This document shows positions 43,647-52,242 of a DNA stretch of 59,612 nucleotides, in pieces. The notes beneath the pieces are model-generated. The model did not search any database, was not told the DNA's origin, and saw nothing but the letters and a program-made list of their open reading frames with translations. The stretch comes from an uncultured Prevotella sp. Lineage in GTDB: Bacteria > Bacteroidota > Bacteroidia > Bacteroidales > Bacteroidaceae. Position 1 is the first letter of the stretch, and the number at the start of each line of letters is the position of its first letter. Made by a program: the position numbers and the translations under genes. Where the stretch lies: contig CAMNPM010000009.1 of assembly GCA_946548065.1 (NCBI GenBank), positions 1 through 59,612 on the forward strand, written 5' to 3'.

Positions 43647-45749
43647 CTACGGTTTTTTCTTCACCAGATACTGTCTGTTGGTGCCTATGCGGCGCTGCTG
43701 TAGTCCGGCCATGTTGCGCAGATAGCGGCCCAGGACATGGACGCCGTTGGCCTTCAGTCCGGCTCCGGCCGTCTTGCGCAGCTCCTCATAGATGGTGGTC
43801 GCCGACAGCCACTCACCGTCGTTTTCGTCGGTGGCTGCCTCATAGTGCTCGTTGAAGTAGAGCATGGCGGTAGGCGTCACCTGGAATTGGCGGTTGTGCT
43901 CCATGATCTGTGCCACCTCGTCGGCATGGAACCACCAGTCGTCAGCGTTGTCCATCAACAGCTGGTAGGCTTGTCCGTAGAGTGCTTCGTAGTTGGGCTT
44001 GTAGTCGGTGTTGACGGGTGCGGTCAGTCTCACGCAGATGAAGCGGCGGCTGCCGGTGGGGTCGCTCAGCACATTGGTCTCATTGGTGGTGGCGATGAAC
44101 GAGGCATAGCGCCTGAACTCCTCTACGTGGTGTCCGTAGGGGCGTTTGATTTTCACGCTTGGCAGCTGGATGACATTCTTCAGGAATCCCTGTTGCAGTT
44201 TGGGACTGATCTGGTTGAACTCATCCAGATTGATGAGCAGGAAGTTGTGCATGGCCTGCAGGGTGGCGCGTTTCTCGCTCACTTCCAGGTTCTCCAGGAA
44301 TCCCCATCTCAGCTCGCGCGGCAGTATCATGCGGCAGAAGGTGGTCTTGCCGTCGCCTTGCGACGAGATGAGCAGCGGCACGATGGCGTTGCCGTAGTCG
44401 CGCTGAGGCTTCACCCACTGGGCTACCATCGACACGAACCATTTCTTGAACCACCGTTTCCACTGAGGGATGTCGCAGGGCACGCAGCGGGCCAGCATGG
44501 CAATATGGTCGGTCTTGCCGTCCCACTTGTCTGCCACCTTCACGATGAAGTCGGATATGGGGTCGCTCTGGCGAATCTTGTTGGAGTGTACGTAGCGTCG
44601 CACGTCCTTGTCGCGCACGTCGAGGTTGGCCAGCCGCGCTTCGAGGGTCATGCCGTTGATGGCGGTCTCGTCGCACGGGCTCCAGTCTTGTATCCAGGTG
44701 TTGTTGGGGCGGTATTCGGCATAGCCCATCACGGTGTTCAGCCTGAAGACGTAGCGCGAGCGGAGGAACGAGATGAGCCGCTGGGTTTCTACGCTCACCA
44801 TGCCGTCTGCTGTCTGTTCCTCTTGTTCCTTCTGCTTCTCCAGACGCGACTCGGCATAGACGGCCTCATGGATGGCCCTGAACTCGTCTTCACGATAGCC
44901 GCTCTTGCAGACATGGTGGTTGCGCAGGTGCAGGAAGGCCTCTTCCTCGGGGATGCCCATGTCGCAGAGGTTTTGCGACAGTGCGGTGATGTAGGCATGG
45001 TAGCGCTCGGCCTCGGGCCTGTTGCTCGTAGCCTGGCGAGCCTGCGCGACGGCCCGACGGTACATCTGTTCGTAGACGGCATAGAGCGACATGTCGCTCT
45101 CGCGTATCTCGTCCTCGTCCTGTGCGGTGTCGTCGGTGCTGGCAGTAGTCAGCGGCTGCACCGTCAGTGGGGTGGCCTGTGGGTGATAGTAGGGTGCGGC
45201 ATCGAGGGTCATCCTGAACCCGCTCCTGGCCTTGGCGGCGCGACGCTCGATGGGCTTCGGCAGGATGCCGCTGTAGATTTTGAAGGCGACATCATAGGCT
45301 GCCTGTAGGAAGCGGTCTATGTCCGGCTCCTGGCGGGGGAGGGGAGTGTCGTCTTTCCAGGCTACTGCCACCAGCAGCTCCACGCTGCGACCGTCGGCTC
45401 CCGTGAAGGTGGCAAAGGTGGTGGGCAGCATCTTCGAGGCCTCCTTCACTGCGTCCACCTCCTCGGCAGTCATCAGCCCAGGCACGTGCAGCCACACGAT
45501 GCCGTTGCAGGCCGCCACCTCCAACAGCCCGTTGTCTGTCTTCTTCATCTCCACCAGCGGGCAGACTTGGATGTCGGGGATGCTGGGAGGCATGTTGTCG
45601 TCGCTGCCCACACGGGCTATGAAGTCGCGCAGCCTGCCCACGTCCGCTGCCTTGGTGTCTGTCTTGATACGTTCAAAAAACCATGCCGCAGTCTTCACCG
45701 ACAGGTGCATGACGTTCTTGCTGTCTGTTCTGATGATGCTTATTTTCAT
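43647..45749 (-). CDS. VapE-like primase/helicase with BT4734-type N-terminal domain
   Basis: 700-aa two-part replication-type protein. The N-terminal part (about 1-200) matches the BT4734/VirE-N type, a primase-related domain, with the PTTFATFTGADGRS segment (109-122). A middle helical region (about 220-320) leads to a superfamily 3-like VapE ATPase: Walker A SSQGDGKTTF (462-471), Walker B FLLINLDEF (503-511), ATTNE sensor (553-557) and GSRRF arginine finger region (566-570). A DUF3874-like end follows. VapE proteins are replication modules of phage satellites and integrated elements. Here no integrase, portal or capsid gene is present. It follows the DUF6078 gene, separated by large palindromes. 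Confidence 0.82.
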   Translation of the reverse strand: MKISIIRTDSKNVMHLSVKTAAWFFERIKTDTKAADVGRLRDFIARVGSDDNMPPSIPDIQVCPLVEMKKTDNGLLEVAACNGIVWLHVPGLMTAEEVDAVKEASKMLPTTFATFTGADGRSVELLVAVAWKDDTPLPRQEPDIDRFLQAAYDVAFKIYSGILPKPIERRAAKARSGFRMTLDAAPYYHPQATPLTVQPLTTASTDDTAQDEDEIRESDMSLYAVYEQMYRRAVAQARQATSNRPEAERYHAYITALSQNLCDMGIPEEEAFLHLRNHHVCKSGYREDEFRAIHEAVYAESRLEKQKEQEEQTADGMVSVETQRLISFLRSRYVFRLNTVMGYAEYRPNNTWIQDWSPCDETAINGMTLEARLANLDVRDKDVRRYVHSNKIRQSDPISDFIVKVADKWDGKTDHIAMLARCVPCDIPQWKRWFKKWFVSMVAQWVKPQRDYGNAIVPLLISSQGDGKTTFCRMILPRELRWGFLENLEVSEKRATLQAMHNFLLINLDEFNQISPKLQQGFLKNVIQLPSVKIKRPYGHHVEEFRRYASFIATTNETNVLSDPTGSRRFICVRLTAPVNTDYKPNYEALYGQAYQLLMDNADDWWFHADEVAQIMEHNRQFQVTPTAMLYFNEHYEAATDENDGEWLSATTIYEELRKTAGAGLKANGVHVLGRYLRNMAGLQQRRIGTNRQYLVKKKP

Positions 45750-45785
45750 GCTCTTTTACCTTTATATTTTTTGAGTACTGTGCTT

Positions 45786-45855
45786 TTTTTGTCCCAGGGC
45801 CTGGGACGTTTTCTGCCCTGCGTGGTAAAAATAATCCCAGGGCCTGGGACAAAAA
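45786..45855. repeat. Paired palindromes TCCCAGGGCCTGGGA forming a 21-bp inverted repeat
   Basis: The 15-bp palindrome TCCCAGGGCCTGGGA occurs at 45792-45806 and 45835-45849; the first copy extends to 17 bp (45791-45807). Because the flanks are also symmetric, 45786-45806 and 45835-45855 make a perfect 21-bp inverted repeat with a 28-bp loop. It fills much of the 121-bp gap between the DUF6078 and VapE-like genes. It could be a terminator, operator pair or replication-protein site. Confidence 0.85.
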
Positions 45856-45870
45856 CCAGCCTTCGTGCCG

Positions 45871-46308
45871 TTAATATTGGGTGAAGTCGTAGTCTTCATA
45901 GGTCTCGTCGAATGCCACCTCCACGCCAGGGGCAAAGCGGTGCACGATGTCGCGTATCTCCTGCTGCATCTTGGGGTTGATGTCGCGCTGGCGGTCTTTA
46001 TATCTGTAGTAGGTGCCTTTGCTGCCGAAGTACGAGGTCAGGGCGATGCGCAGGTTGGAGTAGACCCGCCTGTCGTACGGCACATTCCTGTACACTGCGG
46101 CTATGCCGCGGGCCATCGTCACCTTCTCTGCCTTCTGATAGTAGTGGCAGGGGGACTCCGCCCAGGCCTGCGGCAACAAGCAGAGCCAGTGCTTGCACTT
46201 CTGCGTGAGTTGGTTGTACACCAGGTGGCGAAGACATGTGTCGGCCACCGTACAGTTCTCGTTGGGGCATACTGCCCACCAGCCTGGTATCTTTTTGTAG
46301 TCTGTCAT
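45871..46308 (-). CDS. Cysteine-rich DUF6078-type protein
   Basis: 145-aa protein with six cysteines in its first 54 residues: C14-x4-C19-x5-C25-x12-C38-x4-C43-x10-C54. This suggests a metal-binding (zinc or Fe-S) N-terminal fold. A basic, tyrosine-rich middle (about 75-105) and an acidic tail ending DFTQY follow. It resembles the DUF6078 family of Bacteroidales; function unknown. The frame opens to 46344, but the -7 element at 46314-46321 lies inside that extension, so ATG 46308 is the start. Placed directly upstream of the VapE-like gene on the same strand, it may regulate or assist it. Confidence 0.75.
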   Translation of the reverse strand: MTDYKKIPGWWAVCPNENCTVADTCLRHLVYNQLTQKCKHWLCLLPQAWAESPCHYYQKAEKVTMARGIAAVYRNVPYDRRVYSNLRIALTSYFGSKGTYYRYKDRQRDINPKMQQEIRDIVHRFAPGVEVAFDETYEDYDFTQY

Positions 46309-46313
46309 CAGTG

Positions 46314-46321
46314 CAAAGATA
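46314..46321 (-). promoter_or_regulatory. -7 promoter element for DUF6078/VapE-like unit
   Basis: TATCTTTG on the minus strand with only 5 nt to the ATG at 46308. Transcription would start at or next to the start codon, giving a leaderless mRNA. Confidence 0.65.
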
Positions 46322-46367
46322 CACAATTTTGATGCCTTTTGCAAGCTTTTTCGTGGTTTTTTGCCCT

Positions 46368-46454
46368 TGCATACACTAAAAATAATTTGCCTACACTAAC
46401 CTCAAACACCGATGTACAAAGGGCTCAGCGGGGTTAGTGTAGGCAGTGTAGGCA
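46368..46454. repeat. Iteron-like TGCCTACACTAA repeats, two direct and two inverted
   Basis: TGCATACACTAA (46368-46379) and TGCCTACACTAA (46388-46399) lie 20 bp apart in direct orientation. The inverted copies TTAGTGTAGGCA (46434-46445) and AGTGTAGGCA (46445-46454) follow. The inner pair forms a perfect 14-bp inverted repeat (46388-46401 with 46432-46445). They lie upstream of the DUF6078 promoter and just after the amidohydrolase stop, so operator, origin iteron or terminator are all possible. Confidence 0.8.
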
Positions 46455-46478
46455 AAAATTAAAAACTTTTTTTTTAGA

Positions 46479-48233
46479 TTACAGCGAGAACACCTTTTTG
46501 CCCTCGAAATAGGTGGCGGCGGGCTTGGCTTCGTGAATCTCCGTCGCCGGGCAGGTCAGCACGTCCTTGGTGAGGAGCAGGAAGTCGGCATACTTGCCGG
46601 TGCTGATGCTGCCGCGCTCGTTCTCGATGAACATCTGCTTGGCCACATTGATGGTCAGGGCGGCGAGGGCCTGTTCGCGCGTCAGCAGCTCCTTGGTCCA
46701 GAAGGGCTTGCCGTTTTCTTTGTGATACACGCCCGTGACGGCAATCTCCATAATGCCGAACGGCTCGTCGGGACTGTCGCACAAGGCCGGGAAGTCGGAG
46801 TGCGACGATGCGTTGACACCGTAGTCGAAGAACGATTTCAGCGGATAGGCGTTGTCCTTCAGGCCCTCGGGATGGTTGCGGGCCATGTCCTCGACGACCG
46901 CTTCGCTGGCGTGATGCCATATCAGGCTGGCGGCTACCTGAATGTTGTGGTCGGCCATCCGCTGATAGTCTGCAGAGTCGACGGCATACACGTGTACCAG
47001 CGTATTGCGCATCTCGTCCTTTCCGCCATTGATGAAGGCATTCACCACTTGCTTCACACCCTTGTTGCCCATCACGTGTACGTGCAGGGTCAGCCCTAGG
47101 GCATTAGCCTTGCGCGCGACCTCGGTCAGCTCTTCTTCCGTCCAGTTGGCAATGCCCTGATGACCGTCGGGATAGAGCGGGTCGACAATGCCCGTACCGG
47201 TCTCCACCGTGCCGTCGAAGAGGAGCTTGATCCATCTGGGCATGACGCGCGCGGAAGCAAACTTCTTGGCATCGGCAGCCCTGGACAGGGCCTCGTCTAC
47301 GTTCATCCAGCTTTCTATCTCGTAGGGCAGACCCAGCACGAAGTGCAGCTTGCCGGCCTTGTCCTGCTGCTGGGCGGCCTGATAGTAATTGGTGTTGACG
47401 AAATAGTTACCCCATCCCTCGTGGTACATCGTATAGCCCTCTGACAGCAGCTGCTGCTCGATGTCGGCCAGATTGGACAAGGCCCGGTCGAGCGGGTAGA
47501 GGTTCTCGGAGTCTATAAAGGAACGCACGTAGGTCTGGGCCTGTTCCGACAGGAAACCGGTGGGAATGCCGTTGGCATCCACCCCTATCTCGCCGCCGCG
47601 CAGAGTGGTCTTGCCGGCCGTGCCGTCAGCATTCATAATGCCTGCCCTGACCAGCATGGCGGTGTTGCACAGTGCCTTGTGGCATTCGTCGTCTAAGAAG
47701 TAGATGGGAATGTCGCTGCAGATGGCATCCAACTGCTGGCGCGTAGGCAGATGGTCCCTGAAGTTCATAAAGTTCCAGCCTTGTCCGAAGACGGTTTTGG
47801 CCCCGCTGTCCTTGGCTTTCTTGACAGCGGCGGGGACGATTTCCTGGAGGAACGTCTCCGGCGTGGCTTCAAATGGCACCATCGTGCCGATGGTCCTGAG
47901 GGCATGCCCCAGCATGTAGTGGGCGTGGCCGTTGCCGCAGCCGGGCATCACAAGGCCCTTGCCGGTATAGTCCACCACCTCGGTCTTGCCTTCTTCCACA
48001 TAGGCTTCGGCTCCCGCCTTGTCGCCTACATACACATACTTGCCGTCCTTCACGGCAAAGGCTTCTACCACCTTGCTGCTGTCAGCGGTGAAGATCTTGC
48101 CATAGACCACCAGGTCGGCAGTGGGAGTGCCGTTGCAGCTGGCAAGCATGCTCATCCCCAGGATGACGCTCACCATCACTGCAGTCAGCGACAGCAGTGG
48201 GCGTGCTGAGTGTTTATCTCTTCTTTTCATCAT
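46479..48233 (-). CDS. YtcJ-like amidohydrolase lipoprotein (paralogue A)
   Basis: 584-aa metal-dependent hydrolase exported as a lipoprotein (lipobox LASC, Cys33). The first metal site is NGHAHY (His103, His105). The other ligand segments follow in order: the lysine of WIKLLFDGTVE, His of LHVHVMGNKG, His of LVHVYAV, and Asp of SSHSDFP. This is the Amidohydro_3/YtcJ pattern, covering amidases and cyclic-amide hydrolases of diverse substrate. Close paralogue of the gene at 54142-55890. The frame opens with GTG 48239; ATGs at 48233/48230 are preferred. It overlaps the antiporter gene by about 20 bp, so the two are coupled. Confidence 0.85.
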   Translation of the reverse strand: MMKRRDKHSARPLLSLTAVMVSVILGMSMLASCNGTPTADLVVYGKIFTADSSKVVEAFAVKDGKYVYVGDKAGAEAYVEEGKTEVVDYTGKGLVMPGCGNGHAHYMLGHALRTIGTMVPFEATPETFLQEIVPAAVKKAKDSGAKTVFGQGWNFMNFRDHLPTRQQLDAICSDIPIYFLDDECHKALCNTAMLVRAGIMNADGTAGKTTLRGGEIGVDANGIPTGFLSEQAQTYVRSFIDSENLYPLDRALSNLADIEQQLLSEGYTMYHEGWGNYFVNTNYYQAAQQQDKAGKLHFVLGLPYEIESWMNVDEALSRAADAKKFASARVMPRWIKLLFDGTVETGTGIVDPLYPDGHQGIANWTEEELTEVARKANALGLTLHVHVMGNKGVKQVVNAFINGGKDEMRNTLVHVYAVDSADYQRMADHNIQVAASLIWHHASEAVVEDMARNHPEGLKDNAYPLKSFFDYGVNASSHSDFPALCDSPDEPFGIMEIAVTGVYHKENGKPFWTKELLTREQALAALTINVAKQMFIENERGSISTGKYADFLLLTKDVLTCPATEIHEAKPAATYFEGKKVFSL

Positions 48234-49560
48234 GAGCACTCATGTTCTTGAAGAACAGGTCGACAAGATGTTTCGTGACGAAGGTATGACGGACGGCATA
48301 GCGCACCTTGTCTGCAAATGTCTTCTTGCCACCGGTCGGCTTTTCCTCCTCTGCTTCTGCCATTTCCTGCTCGCGCTTGTCAATCTTGGCACGCAGGCTG
48401 TCTGAAGCGTGATTATAGAGGAATGTATAGCATGGCACGGCAGCCTTCATGATATAAGGGGTGAGGAAGGTGGTCACCACACTGGCTGCCACGATGATAG
48501 GATAGATGATAGGATTGAGGACTCCCAGGCTGGTACCCAGTCCGGCGATGATGAACGAGAACTCACCAATCTGGACGAATGAGAAGCTGGTAAGCATGGA
48601 GTCGCGCATCGTCTGACCGCCCCACCAGCAACCCAGAGTGCCAAAGAGAATCATGCCGATGACAATCACCAGGCTGACATAGACGATGCTCATCCAGTAT
48701 TCCGACAGCGAAGCCGGGTCGATCATCATACCCACAGAGATGAAGAAGATGGCCGCAAAGACATTCTTCAGCGGTGTCATCAGCTTTTCGATACGATGCG
48801 ACTCCACGGTCTCAGCAAGGATGGAACCCATCACGAAAGCACCGAGAGCACTGCTGAACCCGGCTTCCTCGGCCGTCAGCACCATACCCAGGCACAGACC
48901 CAAGGAAAGGATGATCAGCGTCTCGTCGTTCAAATGGGGTTTCAGTTTGCGAATCAGTGTAGGGATAATCAGTATGCCGCAGATAAACCATGCTACGAGG
49001 GTAATGGCCAAGTCGACAACCTTGCTGGCCAGCTCGGCACCCTCGAACTGATGACGAATGGCTATGCTGGAGAGCAATACCATCAGTACCACTGCCACCA
49101 CATCCTCCACAATCAGGATGCTGGTCGCGCCCTTGACGAAACGCTCCTTGCTCAAGCCAGCCTCGTCGATGGCCTTCATCACGATAGTGGTGCTCGACAT
49201 ACAGAGCATGCCTGCCAGGAAGAGGGAGTTGACCATGTCAAACTTAGCATCCCAGCCCACCAGGTAGCCCAGCACCATCATGCCCACGATGATGGTCAAT
49301 GCGCCTATTGCCGCCACCTTACCGCTGCTGATGAGGTTCTTCAGACGGAACTCCAGACCGATGCAGAACAGCACAAACAGCACACCGATGTCGCCCCAAT
49401 GCTTCACATTGTCAGCATTCACAAGCGTCTGGCCAAACAGGTGCGGACCTACCAGGACGCCCGCAACGATATAACCCAGCACCACCGGCTGCTTTAACAA
49501 CTTAAAAACAATACTGACTACGGCTGCCGTAATCATCAAAATGTATAAATCTGTTACCAT
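48214..49560 (-). CDS. Kef-type cation:proton antiporter (CPA2)
   Basis: 448-aa antiporter with about 12 TM helices; the FSSALGAFVMGSILAET segment matches the CPA2 core. There is a hydrophilic tail (about 390-448) but no TrkA-N domain, so it is shorter than KefB/KefC. It likely exchanges K+ or Na+ for H+. It has a -7 element at 49616-49623 and is followed by an overlapping amidohydrolase gene, hinting at an ion or pH link to that enzyme's use. Confidence 0.88.
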   Translation of the reverse strand: MVTDLYILMITAAVVSIVFKLLKQPVVLGYIVAGVLVGPHLFGQTLVNADNVKHWGDIGVLFVLFCIGLEFRLKNLISSGKVAAIGALTIIVGMMVLGYLVGWDAKFDMVNSLFLAGMLCMSSTTIVMKAIDEAGLSKERFVKGATSILIVEDVVAVVLMVLLSSIAIRHQFEGAELASKVVDLAITLVAWFICGILIIPTLIRKLKPHLNDETLIILSLGLCLGMVLTAEEAGFSSALGAFVMGSILAETVESHRIEKLMTPLKNVFAAIFFISVGMMIDPASLSEYWMSIVYVSLVIVIGMILFGTLGCWWGGQTMRDSMLTSFSFVQIGEFSFIIAGLGTSLGVLNPIIYPIIVAASVVTTFLTPYIMKAAVPCYTFLYNHASDSLRAKIDKREQEMAEAEEEKPTGGKKTFADKVRYAVRHTFVTKHLVDLFFKNMSAHDEKKR

Positions 49561-49615
49561 ATTGAAATAAATTAGGTTTTAGTTCTACAGATGAGAGTTC
49601 TCTACTTTTGATTGA

Positions 49616-49623
49616 CAAAGTTA
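49616..49623 (-). promoter_or_regulatory. -7 promoter element for antiporter-amidohydrolase pair
   Basis: TAACTTTG on the minus strand, 55 nt before the ATG at 49560. The 49561-49761 gap holds nothing else recognisable. Confidence 0.55.
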
Positions 49624-49761
49624 ATCAATTTCCTTCAAAATGCTACACGTCAACACCAAAAAACTTCATTTTTTGCAGATTTTACCATTCTTTTTGTAGA
49701 TTTTGAGAGATTAACCGCCTGATATTCTGTTTTAACACCTTTACACTCCGTGCCTGCTGTG

Positions 49762-50469
49762 TCAGAAAACCTTCAGGGTGAGCCCTGCCACGAAATACAT
49801 CTTCTGACTGGCTGGGTTGGCGGTGATCTGGGCAAACAGCGGCAGCGCGAACGATTCGGTAATCTTGATGTCCTTGGCGACTCGTAGCGAGAGATTGGTC
49901 ACGCTGAAGCCGCTGGTGTTATAATAGTCGCAACCCCATGGCACCACTCCGGCCGTAGCCTTCCAGCGGCAGTCGAGCAGGCGGAACGGTGTCGCTACCT
50001 CGAAGTAGGAGCTCCAGGCGCGCCGGCCGCTGCCCTCCTGATAGTCGTTGCCGGCGAAGAAGGTCTGCCACGACAGGCTCACCGGACCGAAGTCGTAGGC
50101 TACAAAGCCCTCGAAGGCGTGGCCCGTGGAGTCTCTCTGGTAGTAGAAGTAGCGCTCGTCGTGCTCGTCGTTCCAGTAGTCCACGATGCCAAAGGAGAGA
50201 CCGCCGGTCTCATACGACAGCGTCAGGTCTATCTCTTTCGCATCTTTGTGGTTCGACAGTCCCACATTGCCCCATGCCGCGAGGCTCAGACCTTTCCATC
50301 CTACCCTTAGCTCCGGCTGTATGGACACATCGCCTAATTGTTGTCCGCGCCAGATGTAGCTGCTCACGAAATCCGTCGACAGACCGCCTTCTATAGTGTC
50401 CTGTGCCTGAGCGCTGCCTATGGTGCAGATGACCAATACGGCTGCTGTTAACAGTCTTTTCTTCATCAT
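49762..50469 (-). CDS. Outer-membrane beta-barrel protein, TorF/Gcw_chp-like
   Basis: 235-aa exported protein. A signal peptide (MMKKRLLTAAVLVICTIGSAQA) is followed by alternating hydrophobic strands and a terminal aromatic residue (TLKVF), the mark of a barrel for BAM insertion. The opening GGLSTDFVSSYIWRGQ is typical of the TorF/Gcw_chp putative porin family. The frame runs back to 50520, but that part lies in the terminator hairpin at 50496-50529, so the start is ATG 50469 or 50466. Transported solute unknown. Confidence 0.75.
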   Translation of the reverse strand: MMKKRLLTAAVLVICTIGSAQAQDTIEGGLSTDFVSSYIWRGQQLGDVSIQPELRVGWKGLSLAAWGNVGLSNHKDAKEIDLTLSYETGGLSFGIVDYWNDEHDERYFYYQRDSTGHAFEGFVAYDFGPVSLSWQTFFAGNDYQEGSGRRAWSSYFEVATPFRLLDCRWKATAGVVPWGCDYYNTSGFSVTNLSLRVAKDIKITESFALPLFAQITANPASQKMYFVAGLTLKVF

Positions 50470-50495
50470 GGAAAGATGTTGACCTGTGGATAAAT

Positions 50496-50529
50496 GAAGA
50501 GGACATGCCTGTCTTGACATGTCCTCTTC
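50496..50529 (-). terminator. Terminator hairpin after cytoplasmic amidohydrolase gene
   Basis: Perfect 12-bp stem GAAGAGGACATG/CATGTCCTCTTC (50496-50507 and 50518-50529) with a 10-nt loop, 6 nt after the stop at 50536. It separates the amidohydrolase from the barrel-protein gene. Confidence 0.7.
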
Positions 50530-50535
50530 TCAAAT

Positions 50536-52170
50536 TTAGCTTTTATATACTTCTTCGCCGTCCACGATGGTAGCCACAATGTTGGCCTTGCCTACCTTCT
50601 CAATGTCGTCGTGCAGGAAGTCGCAGTCGAACACCGCCATGTTGGCTATCTTGCCGAACTCGATGGAACCCATCCGGTGCTCCTGGTGGAACTGGCGGGC
50701 TACGTTGATGGTCATGGCTCTCAGCGACTGCTCGCGGGTGATGGCCTCCTTCATGTTGCGGGGAGAGGTGGTGCCGCCGAACGCATCCTTGGGATAGTCG
50801 CGCTTTTCTGCTGAATAGATGCTGTATTTTACATTCATCAGCGGAGAAACGGGATAGTCGGAATGGAACACCACGTTGGCACCAGCATCATAGAACGACT
50901 TGATGGGGTAAGACTCGTCTGCCAGTTCCTTACCGACATAGATGACTTCCTGGTCATACATGCCGGGATATGCAGGCGTCCACAAGGGTGCAACGGCAGG
51001 CACGGAACCTGTCGCAGCCATGCGGCGGATATCTTCGTCGGTGACGAAGTGCAGGTGGGCCAGCACGTTGCGCTGATCCAGGTCGCCGGTAATCTTTTCG
51101 GCATCCTCGATGCAGCCCAGCATGAAGTGGGTAGCGCCGCCGCCCTCGGAGTGAACGTGTACGGACATGCCTTCCTTGTCGGCCTCGACAATCATCTCTA
51201 CCATCTTGTCGTGGTCGTTGAAACGCTCTGCGCCGTGGTAGCCGGGCTGGTCGAGATAGTCCTGATTCTGCCATCCTGTGTGCGCCTCGGTCACACCGTC
51301 GAGGAACGCCTTGGGGCCGAGGATGTGGAAATACTCACCGCTCATCTGGGCACGCTGGGCAGCAATGCGGGCAATCTCTGCCTTGGGGCTCTCAATGTTG
51401 TCGGTGACATACATATAGGCGTAGGTGCGCAGCTTCAGCTTGCCTTCCTTCTGTAGTTCATAGTATGCCTGGGGGCTTAGTGGGCAGGCCACCTCGACAC
51501 CGGCATCGCCGACGGCGGTATAGCCGTTCTGCAGGGCGTAATCCTGCCAGGCGAGCAGGAAGTTCTTGGCATCCTCAAGGGTAACGGGCAACTTTGGCAC
51601 GATTTCGAATACGGGGGCTTCGCAGACGTAGCCGTCGGGTTCGCCGTTCTTGTCGACATGCACAAGGTCATAACCTGTTTTCTTGGCATACTCGGCATCA
51701 ATGCCGGCCCACTCCAGCGCCTTCGTGTTGAGCAGCATGGAGTGTCCGCCGCCGGTATGCATGAACAGAGGCTTGTCTGAGCAGATCTCGTCAAGATATG
51801 CTTTGGTGACGTATTCCTCGTTCTCTATCCATCCCGAGGCCAGGTAGAAGCTGCGATTTGGGTTCTTCGCAATGAAGTCCTTGATGATTTCGCGGTACTT
51901 GGCATAGTCTGTACCTCCTGCATCCATCAGGTGCGCCTGGCCAATCATGCGGTCGCCGGCCAGATGGCCGTGGCAGTGCGACTCTATGAAGCCAGGGTAG
52001 ATGTAGTTGTCGCCATAGTCCAGTACCTGTGCGTCCGCACTGGCGAGTTTCTTCGCTTCCTCTGCGCTGCCGATATAGGCAAACACACCGTTTTTCACTA
52101 ATGCAGCCTTGGCAAAGGGCCGCTTCTCATCCATCGTGATGATGTTGCCAAGAATAAGTGTCTGTTTCAT
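50536..52170 (-). CDS. YtcJ-like amidohydrolase, cytoplasmic
   Basis: 544-aa Amidohydro_3 enzyme without a signal peptide. Metal-site segments: ESHCHG (His65, His67), lysine in LGPKAFLDGVTE, His in SVHVHSEGG, His in LAHLHFVTDED, and Asp in FHSDYP. It is clearly diverged from the two lipoprotein paralogues nearby, and its lack of a leader suggests it handles an imported product in the cytoplasm. Ends in a hairpin. The upstream gap (52171-52242) shows no clear promoter. Confidence 0.87.
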   Translation of the reverse strand: MKQTLILGNIITMDEKRPFAKAALVKNGVFAYIGSAEEAKKLASADAQVLDYGDNYIYPGFIESHCHGHLAGDRMIGQAHLMDAGGTDYAKYREIIKDFIAKNPNRSFYLASGWIENEEYVTKAYLDEICSDKPLFMHTGGGHSMLLNTKALEWAGIDAEYAKKTGYDLVHVDKNGEPDGYVCEAPVFEIVPKLPVTLEDAKNFLLAWQDYALQNGYTAVGDAGVEVACPLSPQAYYELQKEGKLKLRTYAYMYVTDNIESPKAEIARIAAQRAQMSGEYFHILGPKAFLDGVTEAHTGWQNQDYLDQPGYHGAERFNDHDKMVEMIVEADKEGMSVHVHSEGGGATHFMLGCIEDAEKITGDLDQRNVLAHLHFVTDEDIRRMAATGSVPAVAPLWTPAYPGMYDQEVIYVGKELADESYPIKSFYDAGANVVFHSDYPVSPLMNVKYSIYSAEKRDYPKDAFGGTTSPRNMKEAITREQSLRAMTINVARQFHQEHRMGSIEFGKIANMAVFDCDFLHDDIEKVGKANIVATIVDGEEVYKS

Positions 52171-52242
52171 TTTGATAATAATTACTTTTTAAAGTTTCTG
52201 ATTCGCTCAACTACTTCAGAAAGCTAAATCCCTTTTTATCGG

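Noticed and set aside
43737..45308. 523-codon open frame antisense to the VapE-like gene
   Set aside because: Mirror of a GC-rich coding frame; the opposite strand carries clear Walker and sensor motifs, while this frame has no recognisable domain.
43501..46478. Complete prophage or integrative element around the VapE-like gene
   Set aside because: No integrase, structural genes, tRNA site or flanking attachment repeats could be found.
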